64,000 bases of DNA from Curtobacterium sp. MCLR17_036 (GTDB taxonomy: Bacteria; Actinomycetota; Actinomycetes; Actinomycetales; Microbacteriaceae), in NCBI RefSeq assembly GCF_003234445.2, contig NZ_CP126269.1, forward strand, positions 1,550,001 to 1,614,000, read 5' to 3'. The translations under genes and the position numbers were made by a program. Positions 15,846 through 28,542 of the stretch are shown one piece after another. The first letter of the stretch is position 1. Each line of letters starts with the position of its first letter. The notes beneath the pieces are model-generated. The model worked only from the letters and a program-made list of their open reading frames with translations, made no database searches and was not told the origin of the DNA.

Positions 15846-17254
15846 ACGACCTCCTCGACCCCCTGCTGCTCTCGCGGTGGCAGTTCGGCCTGACGACCAT
15901 CTACCACTTCTTGTTCGTGCCGCTGACGATCGGCATGGCCGCGGTGGTGGCGGTGTTCCAGACGGCCTGGTACCGCACCGGTCGTGCGCACTACCTGCAG
16001 CTGACGCGGTTCTTCGGGCGCATCTTCCTCATCAACTTCGCGATGGGCGTCGTGACCGGCATCGTGCAGGAGTTCCAGTTCGGCATGAACTGGTCGAACT
16101 ACTCGCGCTTCGTCGGTGACGTCTTCGGGGCGCCGCTCGCGCTCGAGGGCATCCTCGCCTTCTTCTTCGAGGCGGCCTTCATCGGGATCTGGATCTTCGG
16201 CTGGGACCGCCTGCCGAAGGGGCTGCACCTCGCCAGCATCTGGTGCGTCAGCGCCGGCACGATCATGTCGGCCTACTTCATCATCGCCGCGAACGCCTTC
16301 ATGCAGCACCCGGTCGGGTTCGCCATGAACGAGGCGAAGGGGCGCGCGGAGCTCACCGACATCTGGGCCGTGCTCGGCAACAAGGTCGCCCTCGCGGCCT
16401 TCCCGCACACCCTGTTCGCCTGCTTCATGGTGGCCGCCGCGGTCATCATCTCCGTCGCCGCGTTCCACCTGGCGCGCAACCAGCACCTCGAGACGATGAT
16501 GCCGGCGCTCAAGTTCGGCATGTGGACGATGGTCGCGGCCGGTGCGCTCACGGTCCTGACCGGCGACCAGCTCGGTCTCACCATGGTCGACACGCAGCCG
16601 ATGAAGATGGCGGCGGCCGAGGCGCTCTACAACACCTCGACCGGCAAGGACGCCTCGTTCTCGATCCTGACGCTCGGCACCCCCGACGGCGTGCACGAGC
16701 TGTTCTCGATCCGCGTGCCGTACCTGCTGTCGTTCCTGTCGACGCACACCTTCAACGGCACCGTCGAGGGCATCAACGACCTGCAGGCGCAGTACACCCA
16801 GGTGTACGGCCCCGGTGACTACAAGCCGATCATCTGGGTCACCTACTGGTCGTTCCGCTGGATGATCGCGCTCGGCATCGGTGCGGTGCTCGTGTCGCTG
16901 GCCGGGCTCTGGCTGACCCGCAAGGGCCGGTTCCCGACGCAGCGCTGGGTGTGGCGCGTGGCCACGTGGACGGTCCCGCTGCCGATGGCCGCGATGATCG
17001 TCGGCTGGGTCTTCACCGAGATGGGCCGGCAGCCGTGGCTCGTGTTCGGCCTGCTGCAGACGAAGGACGGCGTCTCGCCGAACGTGACGGGCATCGAGGT
17101 CCTCATCTCGCTCCTCGTCTTCACCCTGATCTACGGCTCGCTCGCCGTGGTCGAGTTCAAGCTGATCAAGAAGGTCGCACAGGAGGGCCCGGCCGACCCG
17201 GCCGAGGTCGACGAGACGACCGGCGAGGTCAAGCACGAAGTGACGGTCTACTAG
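15842..17254 (+). CDS. cydA: Cytochrome bd ubiquinol oxidase subunit I
   Basis: 470 residues, about nine transmembrane helices. CydA holds the three hemes and oxidises quinol, reducing oxygen with high affinity and no proton pumping. Visible marks are SRWQFGLTTIYHFLFVPLTI at the N-terminus (His ligand near residue 21), the quinol-site segment QPMKMAAAEALY near 254, and GRQPWLVFGLL near 392. The periplasmic Q-loop after residue 255 is short, so it belongs to the short-loop (CydA-S) subfamily. First gene of cydABDC. This oxidase complements the aa3 enzyme at 2944-6015 under low oxygen. Confidence 0.96.
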   Translation: MNDLLDPLLLSRWQFGLTTIYHFLFVPLTIGMAAVVAVFQTAWYRTGRAHYLQLTRFFGRIFLINFAMGVVTGIVQEFQFGMNWSNYSRFVGDVFGAPLALEGILAFFFEAAFIGIWIFGWDRLPKGLHLASIWCVSAGTIMSAYFIIAANAFMQHPVGFAMNEAKGRAELTDIWAVLGNKVALAAFPHTLFACFMVAAAVIISVAAFHLARNQHLETMMPALKFGMWTMVAAGALTVLTGDQLGLTMVDTQPMKMAAAEALYNTSTGKDASFSILTLGTPDGVHELFSIRVPYLLSFLSTHTFNGTVEGINDLQAQYTQVYGPGDYKPIIWVTYWSFRWMIALGIGAVLVSLAGLWLTRKGRFPTQRWVWRVATWTVPLPMAAMIVGWVFTEMGRQPWLVFGLLQTKDGVSPNVTGIEVLISLLVFTLIYGSLAVVEFKLIKKVAQEGPADPAEVDETTGEVKHEVTVY

Positions 17255-17270
17255 GAATGGACGCTGTCTG

Positions 17271-18275
17271 ATGGATCTCCCTGTCCTCTGGTTCGCGATC
17301 GTCGGCGTCTTCTTCGTCGGCTACTTCGTCCTCGACGGCTTCGACTTCGGTGTCGGCATGTCCCTGCCGTTCCTCGGCAAGGACGACACCGACCGTCGGG
17401 TCCTCATCAACACCATCGGCCCGGTCTGGGACCTCAACGAGACGTGGGTCATCGTCGCCGGTGCCTGCCTGTTCGCCGCGTTCCCGGAGTGGTACGCCAC
17501 GATGTTCTCCGGCTTCTACCTGGCGTTGCTGCTCATCCTCGCCGCGCTCATCGCCCGCGGGGTGTCGTTCGAGTACCGGCACCAGGAGAAGCACCTCGAG
17601 TGGAAGCGCCGCTTCGACCTCATGATCATCGTCGGCAGCGCCGTGCCGTCGTTCCTGTGGGGCGTCGCGTTCGGCAACGTCGTCCGGGGCATCCCGATGG
17701 ACGCCGGGCACAACTACACCGGCACCCTGTTCGACCTGCTCAACCCGTTCGCGCTGCTGACCGGCGCCGCGACGCTCCTCGTCTTCTTCACCCACGGCGT
17801 CGTGTTCGTCGCGCTGAAGACCGAGGGCGAGATCCGCGAGCGTGCGAAGCGCCTGGCCACCCGGGCCGGCACCGTGACGATCGTCGTCGCCGCCGCGTTC
17901 CTGGTGTCGATGGCCTTCGTCCGTGCCACCCCGGCCTCGCTCGTGCTCTCCGTCGTCGCGGCCCTGGCGCTCGTGCTCGCGGTGCTCTGCAACGCCTGGG
18001 GCAAGGAGGGCCGTGCCTTCACGCTCATGGCCGTCACGATCGCCGCCGTCGTGCTCGCGATGTTCACGGCGATCTTCCCGGACGTCATGCCCGCCTCGAA
18101 CGACCCGGCGAACAGCCTGGACGTGTACAACGCGTCGTCCGGCTCGTACACGCTCACCGTGATGAGCTGGGTCGCGCTGATCTTCGTGCCGCTCGTCTTC
18201 GCGTACCAGGCGTGGACCTACTGGGTGTTCCGCAAGCGCGTCTCCCGCGCTCAGATCACCGCGGCCGCGCACTAG
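17271..18275 (+). CDS. cydB: Cytochrome bd ubiquinol oxidase subunit II
   Basis: 334 residues, about eight or nine transmembrane helices, beginning MDLPVLWFAIVGVFFVGYFV and containing LDGFDFGVGMSLP, the usual CydB N-terminal signature. CydB pairs with CydA and supports oxygen and proton access. It starts 16 bases after cydA and ends 10 bases before cydD. Length is normal for the family. Confidence 0.96.
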   Translation: MDLPVLWFAIVGVFFVGYFVLDGFDFGVGMSLPFLGKDDTDRRVLINTIGPVWDLNETWVIVAGACLFAAFPEWYATMFSGFYLALLLILAALIARGVSFEYRHQEKHLEWKRRFDLMIIVGSAVPSFLWGVAFGNVVRGIPMDAGHNYTGTLFDLLNPFALLTGAATLLVFFTHGVVFVALKTEGEIRERAKRLATRAGTVTIVVAAAFLVSMAFVRATPASLVLSVVAALALVLAVLCNAWGKEGRAFTLMAVTIAAVVLAMFTAIFPDVMPASNDPANSLDVYNASSGSYTLTVMSWVALIFVPLVFAYQAWTYWVFRKRVSRAQITAAAH

Positions 18276-18285
18276 GCGGACGACG

Positions 18286-19938
18286 GTGAAACCCCTCGAC
18301 CCCCGACTCCTGCGACTGTCCCGGACGGCGCGCGGTTTCATCGTCGCCGCCGCCGGGACGGGCGTCCTGCGCACGATCGCGACCATCGCGATCGCGTGGG
18401 GGATCGCCGCGGCGGTGACCCTCGGGGTCGACGCGGCCGGGGGCGGGGGCGTCCCGGCGGCGTTCGGGCAGGCGCTCGGGCTGCTCGGCGGGGCGTTCGT
18501 GCTCCGGGCGGTCGCCGCCTGGGCCACGGACGACCTGGCCGCACGGGCCGCGGCACGGGTGAAGAGCGAGATGCGCACCACCGTGCTCGCCCGGGCGGCC
18601 GAGCGCGGGCCGGCGTGGCTGTCCGGCCGGTCGAGCGCCGGGTTCGCCACGACGCTCGGACCGGGGCTCGACGCCCTCGACGCCTACTTCGGCCGGTACC
18701 TGCCGCAGCTCGCCCTCACCGCGATCGCGACCCCGGTGCTCCTCGTCGCGATCGGGATCGGCGACCTGACGAGCGGGCTGATCATCCTGTTCGCCCTGCC
18801 GGTCATCCCGGTGTTCATGATCCTGATCGGCCTGGCGACGCAGGCGCTGCAGCGACGGCAGTCCGACGCCCTGGCGACGCTCGGCGGCGCATTCACCGAA
18901 GCCGTCGAGGGGCTCGCGACGCTCAAGGTCTTCGGCCGCGCGCGGCGCCAGGTCGGTCGGATCGGCGCGGTCACCGACGAGTACCGGCGGGGGACCCTCG
19001 GGGTGCTCCGGCTGTCGTTCGTGAGCGGGTTCGCCCTCGAACTCGCCGCGAGCCTGTCCGTGGCCCTGGTCGCGGTGTCGATCGGCATCCGCCTGGTCGA
19101 CGGTTCGCTCGGCCTCGGTGCCGCGATGTTCGTGCTCGTCCTCGCACCGGAGGCCTTCGCCCCGATCCGGCAGGTCGGCGCCGACTTCCACGCCGCGCAG
19201 GACGGCGTCGAGGCCTCGGCCGCGGTCCTCGACGTGCTCGACGACGACCGCGACGCCCCGACCGCGACGGCACCGATCCCTGCACCCGCTGCGGCGACCG
19301 CGCTGACGGTGCGCGGGCTGACGGTCCGCCGCCCCGACGTCGTGATCGGCCCCGTCGACCTGCACGCCGAGGCCGGCACGGTCGTCGTGCTCGCCGGCCC
19401 GAGCGGCTCCGGCAAGTCGAGCATCATCGCCGCCCTGCGCGGAGTGCTGCCCCACGAAGGAACGGTCACGGTGCCCGGAGCGGCCGGTGCCCCGGCGGCC
19501 GACCGCACCACCTGGGCCGACCAGCGCCCGCGTCTCGTGCGGGGGACCGTCGCCGAGAACGTCGCGCTCAGCGCGACCCCCGACGTCGACGACGTGCGGA
19601 CCGCGCTCGGTGACGCGGGGCTGGGAGTCGACCCGGGCCTCCCGGTCGGCGCCGGCGGCAGCGGCCTGTCCGGCGGCCAGGCGCAGCGCGTCGCGGTCGC
19701 CCGCGCGCTCTACCGGGCGCGCCGCGAGCAGACCCCGCTCGTCCTGCTCGACGAGCCCACCTCGGCACTCGACGTCGACGCCGAGGCGCACGTCGTCGCG
19801 TCCGTCCGCCGCCTGGCGGCCGACGGTGCGGTCGTCGTGGTCGCCAGCCACCGCCCGGCGGTGATCGCCGCGGCCGACCTCCGACTGGACGTCGCCTCCG
19901 ACGGGTCCGTGACGGTCCGACCGGGGGTGCGCGCATGA
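18286..19938 (+). CDS. cydD: ABC transporter CydD, bd oxidase assembly
   Basis: 550 residues: an N-terminal six-helix exporter domain (about 1-310) and a C-terminal ATPase domain with Walker [12 protein letters not shown] (near 370), signature LSGGQAQRV (near 463) and Walker [13 protein letters not shown] (near 485). CydDC exports or moves a thiol or heme-related substrate needed for bd oxidase maturation; the exact substrate is debated. Start is GTG at 18286. The stop overlaps the cydC ATG (ATGA), so the two half-transporters are coupled. Confidence 0.93.
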   Translation: MKPLDPRLLRLSRTARGFIVAAAGTGVLRTIATIAIAWGIAAAVTLGVDAAGGGGVPAAFGQALGLLGGAFVLRAVAAWATDDLAARAAARVKSEMRTTVLARAAERGPAWLSGRSSAGFATTLGPGLDALDAYFGRYLPQLALTAIATPVLLVAIGIGDLTSGLIILFALPVIPVFMILIGLATQALQRRQSDALATLGGAFTEAVEGLATLKVFGRARRQVGRIGAVTDEYRRGTLGVLRLSFVSGFALELAASLSVALVAVSIGIRLVDGSLGLGAAMFVLVLAPEAFAPIRQVGADFHAAQDGVEASAAVLDVLDDDRDAPTATAPIPAPAAATALTVRGLTVRRPDVVIGPVDLHAEAGTVVVLAGPSGSGKSSIIAALRGVLPHEGTVTVPGAAGAPAADRTTWADQRPRLVRGTVAENVALSATPDVDDVRTALGDAGLGVDPGLPVGAGGSGLSGGQAQRVAVARALYRARREQTPLVLLDEPTSALDVDAEAHVVASVRRLAADGAVVVVASHRPAVIAAADLRLDVASDGSVTVRPGVRA

Positions 19939-21623
19939 GCCGGGAGGCCCGTGGCACGTCGGTCCTGCGGCTCGCCATGCCGCACGGGTCGGGTTGGGCG
20001 AAGGCGGTCGCCGCCGGCTCGCTCAGCGCGGTCTGCGCCGTCGCGCTCCTCGCCGCGAGCGGCTACCTCATCACGCGCGCCGCGGAGCACCCGCCGATCC
20101 TGTACCTGACGCTCGTCATGGTCGGGGTCCGCGCGTTCGCGCTCGGTCGCGCCGCCCTGCGGTACGTCGACCGGCTCGCCGGGCACGACGCCTCGTTCCG
20201 GCAGCTGGCCGTGGTGCGCACCGAGATGTACCGACGCCTGGCCTCGGTCGCACCGGTCGGACTCGGCAGCACCGGTCGCGGCGACCTGTTGACGCGGCTC
20301 GTCACCGACACCGACCGCCTGCAGGACCTGCCCATCAGAGTGGTCGGCCCGCTCGTGTCCGCGGCGGTCGTCGCGGTGCTGTCCGTCGTCGCGGTGGCGC
20401 TCGTGTCCGTGCCCGCTGCGCTCGTGCTCGTCGTCGCGCTCGCGATCGCCGCCCTCGTCGGGTCGGTGGTCACCCGGGCGATCGCCGAACGGTCCGACCG
20501 CGAGACCGCCGCCGACCGCGGCCGCGTCGCCGACCTCGTGCTCGACACCGTCCGCACGCTCGACGTCTTCGCGGCGTACGGCGCGCTCGACGACCGGCTC
20601 GCCCACATCGCCCGCCTCGACGCCCGCGTCACCCGGGCCGTCCGTCGGCGCGGCTCCGTCGAGTCCCTCGTCGGCGCCCTCGTCGGTCTGTTCGGCGGCG
20701 GCGCGGTGATCGGGATCCTCGCGGCCGGTGCCCCCGCGGTCGTGTCCGGGGCACTCGACGGTCCGCTCTGGGCCCTCGCGGTCTTCGTGCCGCTCGCGCT
20801 CTTCGAGGTCGTCGGCACCGTCCCGCTCGCCGTCCTCACGCTCCGCCGGGTGCGCGCCGCCGCCGACCGCGTCGAACAGACCGTGCCCGCCGACGTCCCC
20901 GTCGGCATCGTGCCGGAGCCCGACGCCGACGCCGACCCCGCCGACCTGGTCGTCGACGGTCCGGTCGCCGTGGCCCTGCGCGACGTCACCGTGCGGTGGC
21001 CCGGCGCGGACCGGCCCGCGGTCGACGGTGTCACGCTCGACCTGCACCCCGGCGAGGTCGTGGTGCTCGAGGGGCCGAGCGGCGCCGGCAAGTCCACGCT
21101 CGTCGACGCGCTCGTCCGGTTCGTCGAGCACGAGGGCTCGTACACGCTCGACGGGGTCGACGCACGCGACATGCACCCCGACGCCGTCCGCGCGAGGGTC
21201 GGGCTCATCGAGCAGGACCCGTTCGTGTTCGACCAGTCGGTGCGGCAGAACCTGCTCTTCGCGCGCGACACCGCCACCGACGACGAGCTCCTCGCCGTGC
21301 TCGACCGGGTCGGCCTCGGCGCGTGGGCCACGCGACGCGGCGGTCTCGACGCGTCGGTCGGGGAGCGCGGCGGCCTCGTCTCCGGCGGGCAGGCGCACCG
21401 CTTGGCCCTGGCACGGGCGCTGCTGCACGCGTTCCCGGTCCTCGTGCTCGACGAACCCACCGCCGACGTCGACCCGGACCTCGGCGACGCCGTGCTCCGC
21501 GACCTCGTCACCACCGCCCGCGCAGCGGGGCGGACGGTCGTCATCGTGTCGCACGTCCCGGTGGCGCCGGACCTGGTCGTCCGGACCCTGCGGATGCGGG
21601 ACGGACGCCTGCTCGCCGGGTGA
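19935..21623 (+). CDS. cydC: ABC transporter CydC, bd oxidase assembly
   Basis: 562 residues with the same plan as CydD: membrane domain to about residue 310, then ATPase domain with Walker [12 protein letters not shown] (near 378), signature [16 protein letters not shown] (near 485) and Walker [13 protein letters not shown] (near 505). The ABC signature reads VSGGQ instead of LSGGQ. It forms the heterodimer with CydD. Last gene of the operon; no hairpin terminator is obvious before the leuS promoter. Confidence 0.93.
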   Translation: MSREARGTSVLRLAMPHGSGWAKAVAAGSLSAVCAVALLAASGYLITRAAEHPPILYLTLVMVGVRAFALGRAALRYVDRLAGHDASFRQLAVVRTEMYRRLASVAPVGLGSTGRGDLLTRLVTDTDRLQDLPIRVVGPLVSAAVVAVLSVVAVALVSVPAALVLVVALAIAALVGSVVTRAIAERSDRETAADRGRVADLVLDTVRTLDVFAAYGALDDRLAHIARLDARVTRAVRRRGSVESLVGALVGLFGGGAVIGILAAGAPAVVSGALDGPLWALAVFVPLALFEVVGTVPLAVLTLRRVRAAADRVEQTVPADVPVGIVPEPDADADPADLVVDGPVAVALRDVTVRWPGADRPAVDGVTLDLHPGEVVVLEGPSGAGKSTLVDALVRFVEHEGSYTLDGVDARDMHPDAVRARVGLIEQDPFVFDQSVRQNLLFARDTATDDELLAVLDRVGLGAWATRRGGLDASVGERGGLVSGGQAHRLALARALLHAFPVLVLDEPTADVDPDLGDAVLRDLVTTARAAGRTVVIVSHVPVAPDLVVRTLRMRDGRLLAG

Positions 21624-21630
21624 GCCGACA

Positions 21631-21665
21631 GGCGGACGCGGGACGGGCCTCCCGGCTTGTATCGT
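21631..21665 (+). promoter_or_regulatory. leuS promoter with shared 25-bp upstream element
   Basis: The 25 bases at 21631-21655 begin GGCGGACGCGGG and end CGGGCCTCCCGG. Nearly identical elements lie at 45496-45520 and 53896-53920. Four bases later is TATCGT (21660-21665), a -10 type hexamer that ends 8 bases before the GTG start, suggesting a leaderless leuS mRNA. Confidence 0.5.
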
Positions 21666-21673
21666 TGAGGACC

Positions 21674-24214
<2,541 letters not shown>

Positions 24215-24272
24215 CGCGCGGCCGTCCCTGCACAGCGGGGGCGGCTGCGCCGCCCGTCCACAGACGTGACCG

Positions 24273-24302
24273 ACGGAGCCCGGAGGATCGGCCGGGCTCC
24301 GT
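24273..24302 (+). terminator. Terminator of leuS
   Basis: An 11-bp perfect stem ACGGAGCCCGG (24273-24283) with 24292-24302, 8-base loop. The 3' arm runs directly into the TAGCGT -10 candidate of comEA (24302-24307). Confidence 0.75.
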
Positions 24303-24313
24303 AGCGTTCGGAC

Positions 24314-25111
24314 ATGTCCTCGCCGTCGTCACCCGGGCCCTGGTGGTCCCGCCTCACGCTGTCCCCGCGGGCGGCCGTGGTGCTCGCCGGTGTCGTGGTC
24401 GCCGTCGCGCTCGTCGTGGCGCTGGTCGGGGTCCTCGGCGCTGGTGGGGGTGACGGTGATGCCGACGGGGTGGTCGTGCGGGGTGCGCCGTCCGCCGGAG
24501 GCGATCCGGGTGCCGACTCGTCGGCGGTGGCGTCCCCGTCGCGGTCCGCGGGTGTCGGTGCCGGTGCCGGTAGCGGTGCCGGTGCTGCTGCCGACGCGGG
24601 TTCGGGGCGGGTCGTCGTGCACGTGCTCGGGGCCGTGCGTCGGGCCGGCGTCGTCGACCTGCCCGCGGCGAGCCGGGTCACCGACGCGCTCGAGCGTGCC
24701 GGCGGTGCGACGGAGGACGCCGACCTCGACCGGTTGAACCTGGCGCGGCCGCTGACGGACGGGGAGCGCCTGTACGTGCCGCGGCAGGGGCAGCAGGACG
24801 TGCCCGAGGCGCTCGACCCGGTGTCCGGCGGTGGCGGTGGCGATGGTGGGGGCGGCGCTGGCTCTGCGGCGGGTGGCGGTGGCGCTGCGGACGGTGCGCC
24901 GGCCGGGGCGCCGGGAGCCGGAGTCGTGGACCTGAACCGTGCCGACCAGGCGGCGCTCGAGACCCTGCCCGGCATCGGGCCGGGGCTCGCCGGCCGCATC
25001 ATCGCGTGGCGCGACGAACACGGCGGGTTCAGCGCGGTCGAGGACCTGCTCGACGTCAGCGGCATCGGCGACGTCCGCTTCGCCGAGCTGCGCGACCGCG
25101 TGCGAGTCTGA
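24314..25111 (+). CDS. comEA: ComEA family competence protein, helix-hairpin-helix
   Basis: 265 residues. A single N-terminal membrane anchor (about 20-42) is followed by a Gly/Asp/Ala-rich linker, an SLBB-like domain (about 97-155, VVHVLGAVRRAGVVDLP), a second glycine-rich linker, and a C-terminal double helix-hairpin-helix DNA-binding domain (about 205-265, LPGIGPGLAGRIIAWRDEHG). ComEA binds incoming double-stranded DNA at the cell surface and delivers it to ComEC. TAGCGT lies 6 bases before the ATG (leaderless). comEC follows 10 bases after the stop. Confidence 0.92.
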   Translation: MSSPSSPGPWWSRLTLSPRAAVVLAGVVVAVALVVALVGVLGAGGGDGDADGVVVRGAPSAGGDPGADSSAVASPSRSAGVGAGAGSGAGAAADAGSGRVVVHVLGAVRRAGVVDLPAASRVTDALERAGGATEDADLDRLNLARPLTDGERLYVPRQGQQDVPEALDPVSGGGGGDGGGGAGSAAGGGGAADGAPAGAPGAGVVDLNRADQAALETLPGIGPGLAGRIIAWRDEHGGFSAVEDLLDVSGIGDVRFAELRDRVRV

Positions 25112-25121
25112 GGAGGGGCGC

Positions 25122-28100
25122 GTGCACCTCGCCCCGAGTGCGGCGGACCTGCGCGTGGCGGGACCCGTCGGTGTCGCCTGGGTCGTCGTCGCCCTGCTCG
25201 TCGGCGCGCCGGACGCCGCACCGGTCGTCGGGACGGTCGCGGTCGTGCTCGCCGTCGTGAGCGGCGTCGTGCTCGGCCGACGGCCGAGCGGCGGACCCGC
25301 GGTCGTCGCCGCGCTGGTCCTCGTGGCCGCCGCGCTCACCACGCTGCTCGCCGTGTCGGTCACGGTGGCGGAGGCCCGCCGGTCCCCGCAGTCGCTGCAC
25401 GCCGTCGTCGGGGCGGAGGGCGCCGCACGCGTCGAGGTCGAGGCGGTCCTGTCCCGCGACCTCGTCCCCGGAGACCGGTCGGTCGTCGGCACGCTCGAGC
25501 GGGCGGACGCCGTCCGCGGTCTCCGCGTCCCCGTCCGGCTCGTCCCCGCGCGCGACGATCCGCCCGGCGCCGTGCTGCCGGCCGGTTCCCACGTCACCGG
25601 CACCGCTGCGCTGCAGTTCGACCGCGTGGGCTCGGCGACCGCCGTCGTGGCATTCCTGCGCGGCGCGCCGTCGTCCGTGCCGCCCGGGGGAGTGCTCGGT
25701 GCGACCGACACCGCCCGGCAGGCCTTCGTGCGCGCCACGGCCGGTCTGCCCCAGCCCGGCGCAGCGCTGCTCCGCGGCATGGCGATCGGGGACAGGTCCG
25801 GGCTCGACCCCGACACCGAGGCCGCGATGGAGACCGTCGCGCTGACGCACCTGACCGCCGTCTCCGGGGCCAACTGCGCGGTCGTGGTCGGACTCGTCGT
25901 GGTGCTCGGTCGGGCCTGCGGCCTGCCGCGGGTGGTGCGGGCCGCCGTGGCCGTCTGCGTGCTCCTGGCGTTCGTGGTGCTCGTCCGCCCCGATCCGTCG
26001 ATCGTGCGCGCGACGGTGATGGCCGTCGTGGTGCTCGTGGTGCACCTGGCGGGCCGCCCGGTGCGGGGCGTGCCGCTCATCGCCCTCGCCGCCACCGGGA
26101 TGCTCGTCGCCGACCCGTGGGTCGCACGGTCCTTCGCGTTCGCGCTGTCCGTGCTCGCCACGAGCGGGATCGTCGTGCTCGGGCCGTCGCTGACCGACCT
26201 GTTCGCCCGTCGGCTGTGGGCACCGGTGGCCGCCGCCCTGGCGGTCCCCGTCGCCGCCCAGGTCGCCTGCTGGCCGGTGACGATCCCGCTGTCGCCGGCG
26301 CTGCCCACCTACGCCGTGCCGGCGAACCTGCTCGCCGAACCCTTCGCCCCCGTCGTCACGGTGGTCGGTCTCGCGGCCTGCGTCCTCGCGCCGGTGTCCC
26401 CGGGCGGCGCGCAGGTGCTCGCCGCCGTCGCCTGGGTCCCCGCCGCCGTCGTCGGCGGGATCGCCCGCGGGGCGGCGTCGCTGCCGCACGCCGCGACGCC
26501 CTGGCCTGCCGGACCGGTCGGGGTCGTCGCGGCCGTCCTCGTGTGTGCGGGGATCGCCACCGCGGTCCTGGTCCGGGGGCGGGCCGCCCGGTGGCTCCTG
26601 CTCGCGTCGGCGCTGGTCGTCGCGGTCGGGGTCGCCGCCGTGACCGTCCCGGTGCTCGTGGTCCGCGGCTCGGTGCCGCGGGACTGGTCGGTCGCGGCGT
26701 GCGACGTCGGGCAGGGCGACGCGGTGCTGCTCCGGGGCGGTGACGCCGTGGCGCTCGTCGACACCGGCGACGACCCGGTGCGGCTCCGGGCGTGCCTCGG
26801 CCTGCTCGGCACCACGCGGATCGACCTGCTCGTCCTCACGCACTTCGACCGCGACCACGTCGGCGCGGTCGACACGGTCGCCGGATCGGTCGACACCGTC
26901 CTGGTGGGGCCGACCGGCCGCTCGTCGGACGACCGGGTCGTCGAGGACCTCCGGCGCGCCGGGGTCGACGTCCGCCGGGCGGACGACCGCGTGTCGGGAG
27001 CCCTCGGGCCGCTCGCGTGGCGGGCGGTGTGGCCACGCGCCGGTGACCGCACCTCCGGCAACGACGCGAGCATCGTGCTCACGATCGGTCCGGCGGACCC
27101 GGCGTCCTGCGCGGCGTGCCTCACCGGGGTCCTGCTCGGCGACCTGGGGGAGTCGTCGCAACGACGGCTGCGCACCTCCGGCCTGCTGCCGACCGGGCCC
27201 GTCGACGTCCTCAAGGTGTCGCACCACGGCTCGGCCGACCAGGACCCGCAGCTCACCCGACAGCTCGCCGCCCGCGTCGGGCTCATCGGCGTCGGCGCGG
27301 ACAACACCTACGGGCACCCGACGCGCTCCGCCCTCGACGACCTCCGGGCAGCGGGCACCGTGCCGCTCCGCACCGACGAGCTCGGCACGATCGTGCTCGC
27401 CCGTGCCGGCACCGACGGGGTGCGGGTGTGGAGCGAGCGGTCGTCGTCGGCGGCCGCCCGTAGGATCGGAGGTGCACCACCCGCCCCGGTACCGACCGGA
27501 CCGGCGACCCCGGAAGGACCGCATGCCCGCCAAGAAGCCCGCGCGCGCCGCAGCGAAGATCGACCAGGTCCCCTGGTCGGGGATCCGGCCGGCCCCCGTC
27601 GTGCTCATCACCGGTCCCGAGGCGTTCCTCGCCGACCGTGCCCGCGGCGTGCTCAAGGACCTGCTCGTCGGCGAGGACCCCGCGCTCGAGGTCCACGACC
27701 TCGAAGCCGACCAGTACGCGCCCGGGATCCTCGCGACCCTGGCGAGCCCCTCGCTCTTCGGCGAGCCCCGACTCGTCCGGGTCACGAACGTCGAGAAGTG
27801 CACCGACGCCTTCATCACCGAGACGATCGCGTACCTGCAAGCCCCCGCCGACGACGTCACCCTGGTGCTCCGGCACGGCGGTGGCGTGCGCGGCAAGAAG
27901 CTGCTCGACACGATCCGCAGCGGGGTCGGCGGTGGCATCGAGGTCCTCTGCGACGAGCTGAAGCGCGAGACCGACCGGATCGACTTCGTGAACGCCGAGT
28001 TCCGGGCCGCGCGACGGAAGATCGCGCCCTCGGCCGTGCGCACCCTGGTGACGGCGTTCGCGGACGACCTCGCCGAGCTCGCCGCGGCGTGCCGGCAGCT

Positions 28101-28256
28101 CCTCGCCGACGAGGCGCAGGAGATCACCGACAAGGTCGTCGACAAGTACTACGGCGGCCGGGTGGAGACGAACGCGTTCAAGGTCGCCGACATCGCCCTG
28201 GCCGGCCGCTCGGCCCCGGCCATCGTCGAGCTGCGGCACGCCCTCGCCACGGGTGA
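25122..28256 (+). CDS. comEC: ComEC/Rec2 DNA uptake channel; reading frame runs into holA
   Basis: The GTG at 25122 follows AGGAGG (25111-25116). The recognisable protein covers about 780 residues: N-terminal helices, the Competence domain (about 200-460) with LTHLTAVSGANCAVV, and a C-terminal metallo-beta-lactamase-like domain with CDVGQGDAVLL, HFDRDHVGAVD and KVSHHGSADQD. It forms the membrane pore for single-stranded DNA. The frame has no stop near 27460, where the family ends, and stays open to 28256, giving 1044 residues and a 734-base out-of-frame overlap with holA. The last 260 residues look like a frame shadow (Arg/Pro-rich). TAG at 27461 would end it if one base were gained or lost upstream. 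Confidence 0.75.
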   Translation: MHLAPSAADLRVAGPVGVAWVVVALLVGAPDAAPVVGTVAVVLAVVSGVVLGRRPSGGPAVVAALVLVAAALTTLLAVSVTVAEARRSPQSLHAVVGAEGAARVEVEAVLSRDLVPGDRSVVGTLERADAVRGLRVPVRLVPARDDPPGAVLPAGSHVTGTAALQFDRVGSATAVVAFLRGAPSSVPPGGVLGATDTARQAFVRATAGLPQPGAALLRGMAIGDRSGLDPDTEAAMETVALTHLTAVSGANCAVVVGLVVVLGRACGLPRVVRAAVAVCVLLAFVVLVRPDPSIVRATVMAVVVLVVHLAGRPVRGVPLIALAATGMLVADPWVARSFAFALSVLATSGIVVLGPSLTDLFARRLWAPVAAALAVPVAAQVACWPVTIPLSPALPTYAVPANLLAEPFAPVVTVVGLAACVLAPVSPGGAQVLAAVAWVPAAVVGGIARGAASLPHAATPWPAGPVGVVAAVLVCAGIATAVLVRGRAARWLLLASALVVAVGVAAVTVPVLVVRGSVPRDWSVAACDVGQGDAVLLRGGDAVALVDTGDDPVRLRACLGLLGTTRIDLLVLTHFDRDHVGAVDTVAGSVDTVLVGPTGRSSDDRVVEDLRRAGVDVRRADDRVSGALGPLAWRAVWPRAGDRTSGNDASIVLTIGPADPASCAACLTGVLLGDLGESSQRRLRTSGLLPTGPVDVLKVSHHGSADQDPQLTRQLAARVGLIGVGADNTYGHPTRSALDDLRAAGTVPLRTDELGTIVLARAGTDGVRVWSERSSSAAARRIGGAPPAPVPTGPATPEGPHARQEARARRSEDRPGPLVGDPAGPRRAHHRSRGVPRRPCPRRAQGPARRRGPRARGPRPRSRPVRARDPRDPGEPLALRRAPTRPGHERREVHRRLHHRDDRVPASPRRRRHPGAPARRWRARQEAARHDPQRGRRWHRGPLRRAEARDRPDRLRERRVPGRATEDRALGRAHPGDGVRGRPRRARRGVPAAPRRRGAGDHRQGRRQVLRRPGGDERVQGRRHRPGRPLGPGHRRAAARPRHG
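27461..27522 (+). promoter_or_regulatory. holA promoter and ribosome binding site
   Basis: TAGGAT at 27461-27466 is a -10 type hexamer. GGAAGGA at about 27512-27518 lies just before the ATG of holA. Both fall inside the open comEC frame, which supports the view that comEC should end before this point. Confidence 0.45.
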
Positions 28257-28542
28257 GGCCCCGGTACCGATCGTCGCCGCCTTCGCGAGCAAGATCCGCA
28301 CGATGGCGAAGGTCAGCGCGTTCCGTGGTCCGAGCGGGCAGGCGGCCTCCGCGCTCGGCATGGCGCCGTGGCAGGTGCAACGGGCGCAGCGCGACGTCGC
28401 CTCGTGGACCGAGTCCGGGCTGGCGAACGCGATCACGAGCATCGCCGAGGCGGACACCGCGGTGAAGGGCGGCTCCCGCGACGCGCACTACGCCCTCGAG
28501 GTCATGGTGCGCACGATCGCCCGGCGCGGCGAGGCCCGCTGA
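27523..28542 (+). CDS. holA: DNA polymerase III subunit delta
   Basis: 339 residues. The delta subunit opens the sliding clamp within the clamp loader. It begins with a short basic leader, then PVVLITGPEAFLADRARGVL, the usual start of the first domain. The C-terminal three-helix domain ends ALEVMVRTIARRGEAR. Position between comEC and rpsT is the standard bacterial arrangement. ATG at 27523 has a strong upstream site. Confidence 0.93.
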   Translation: MPAKKPARAAAKIDQVPWSGIRPAPVVLITGPEAFLADRARGVLKDLLVGEDPALEVHDLEADQYAPGILATLASPSLFGEPRLVRVTNVEKCTDAFITETIAYLQAPADDVTLVLRHGGGVRGKKLLDTIRSGVGGGIEVLCDELKRETDRIDFVNAEFRAARRKIAPSAVRTLVTAFADDLAELAAACRQLLADEAQEITDKVVDKYYGGRVETNAFKVADIALAGRSAPAIVELRHALATGEAPVPIVAAFASKIRTMAKVSAFRGPSGQAASALGMAPWQVQRAQRDVASWTESGLANAITSIAEADTAVKGGSRDAHYALEVMVRTIARRGEAR

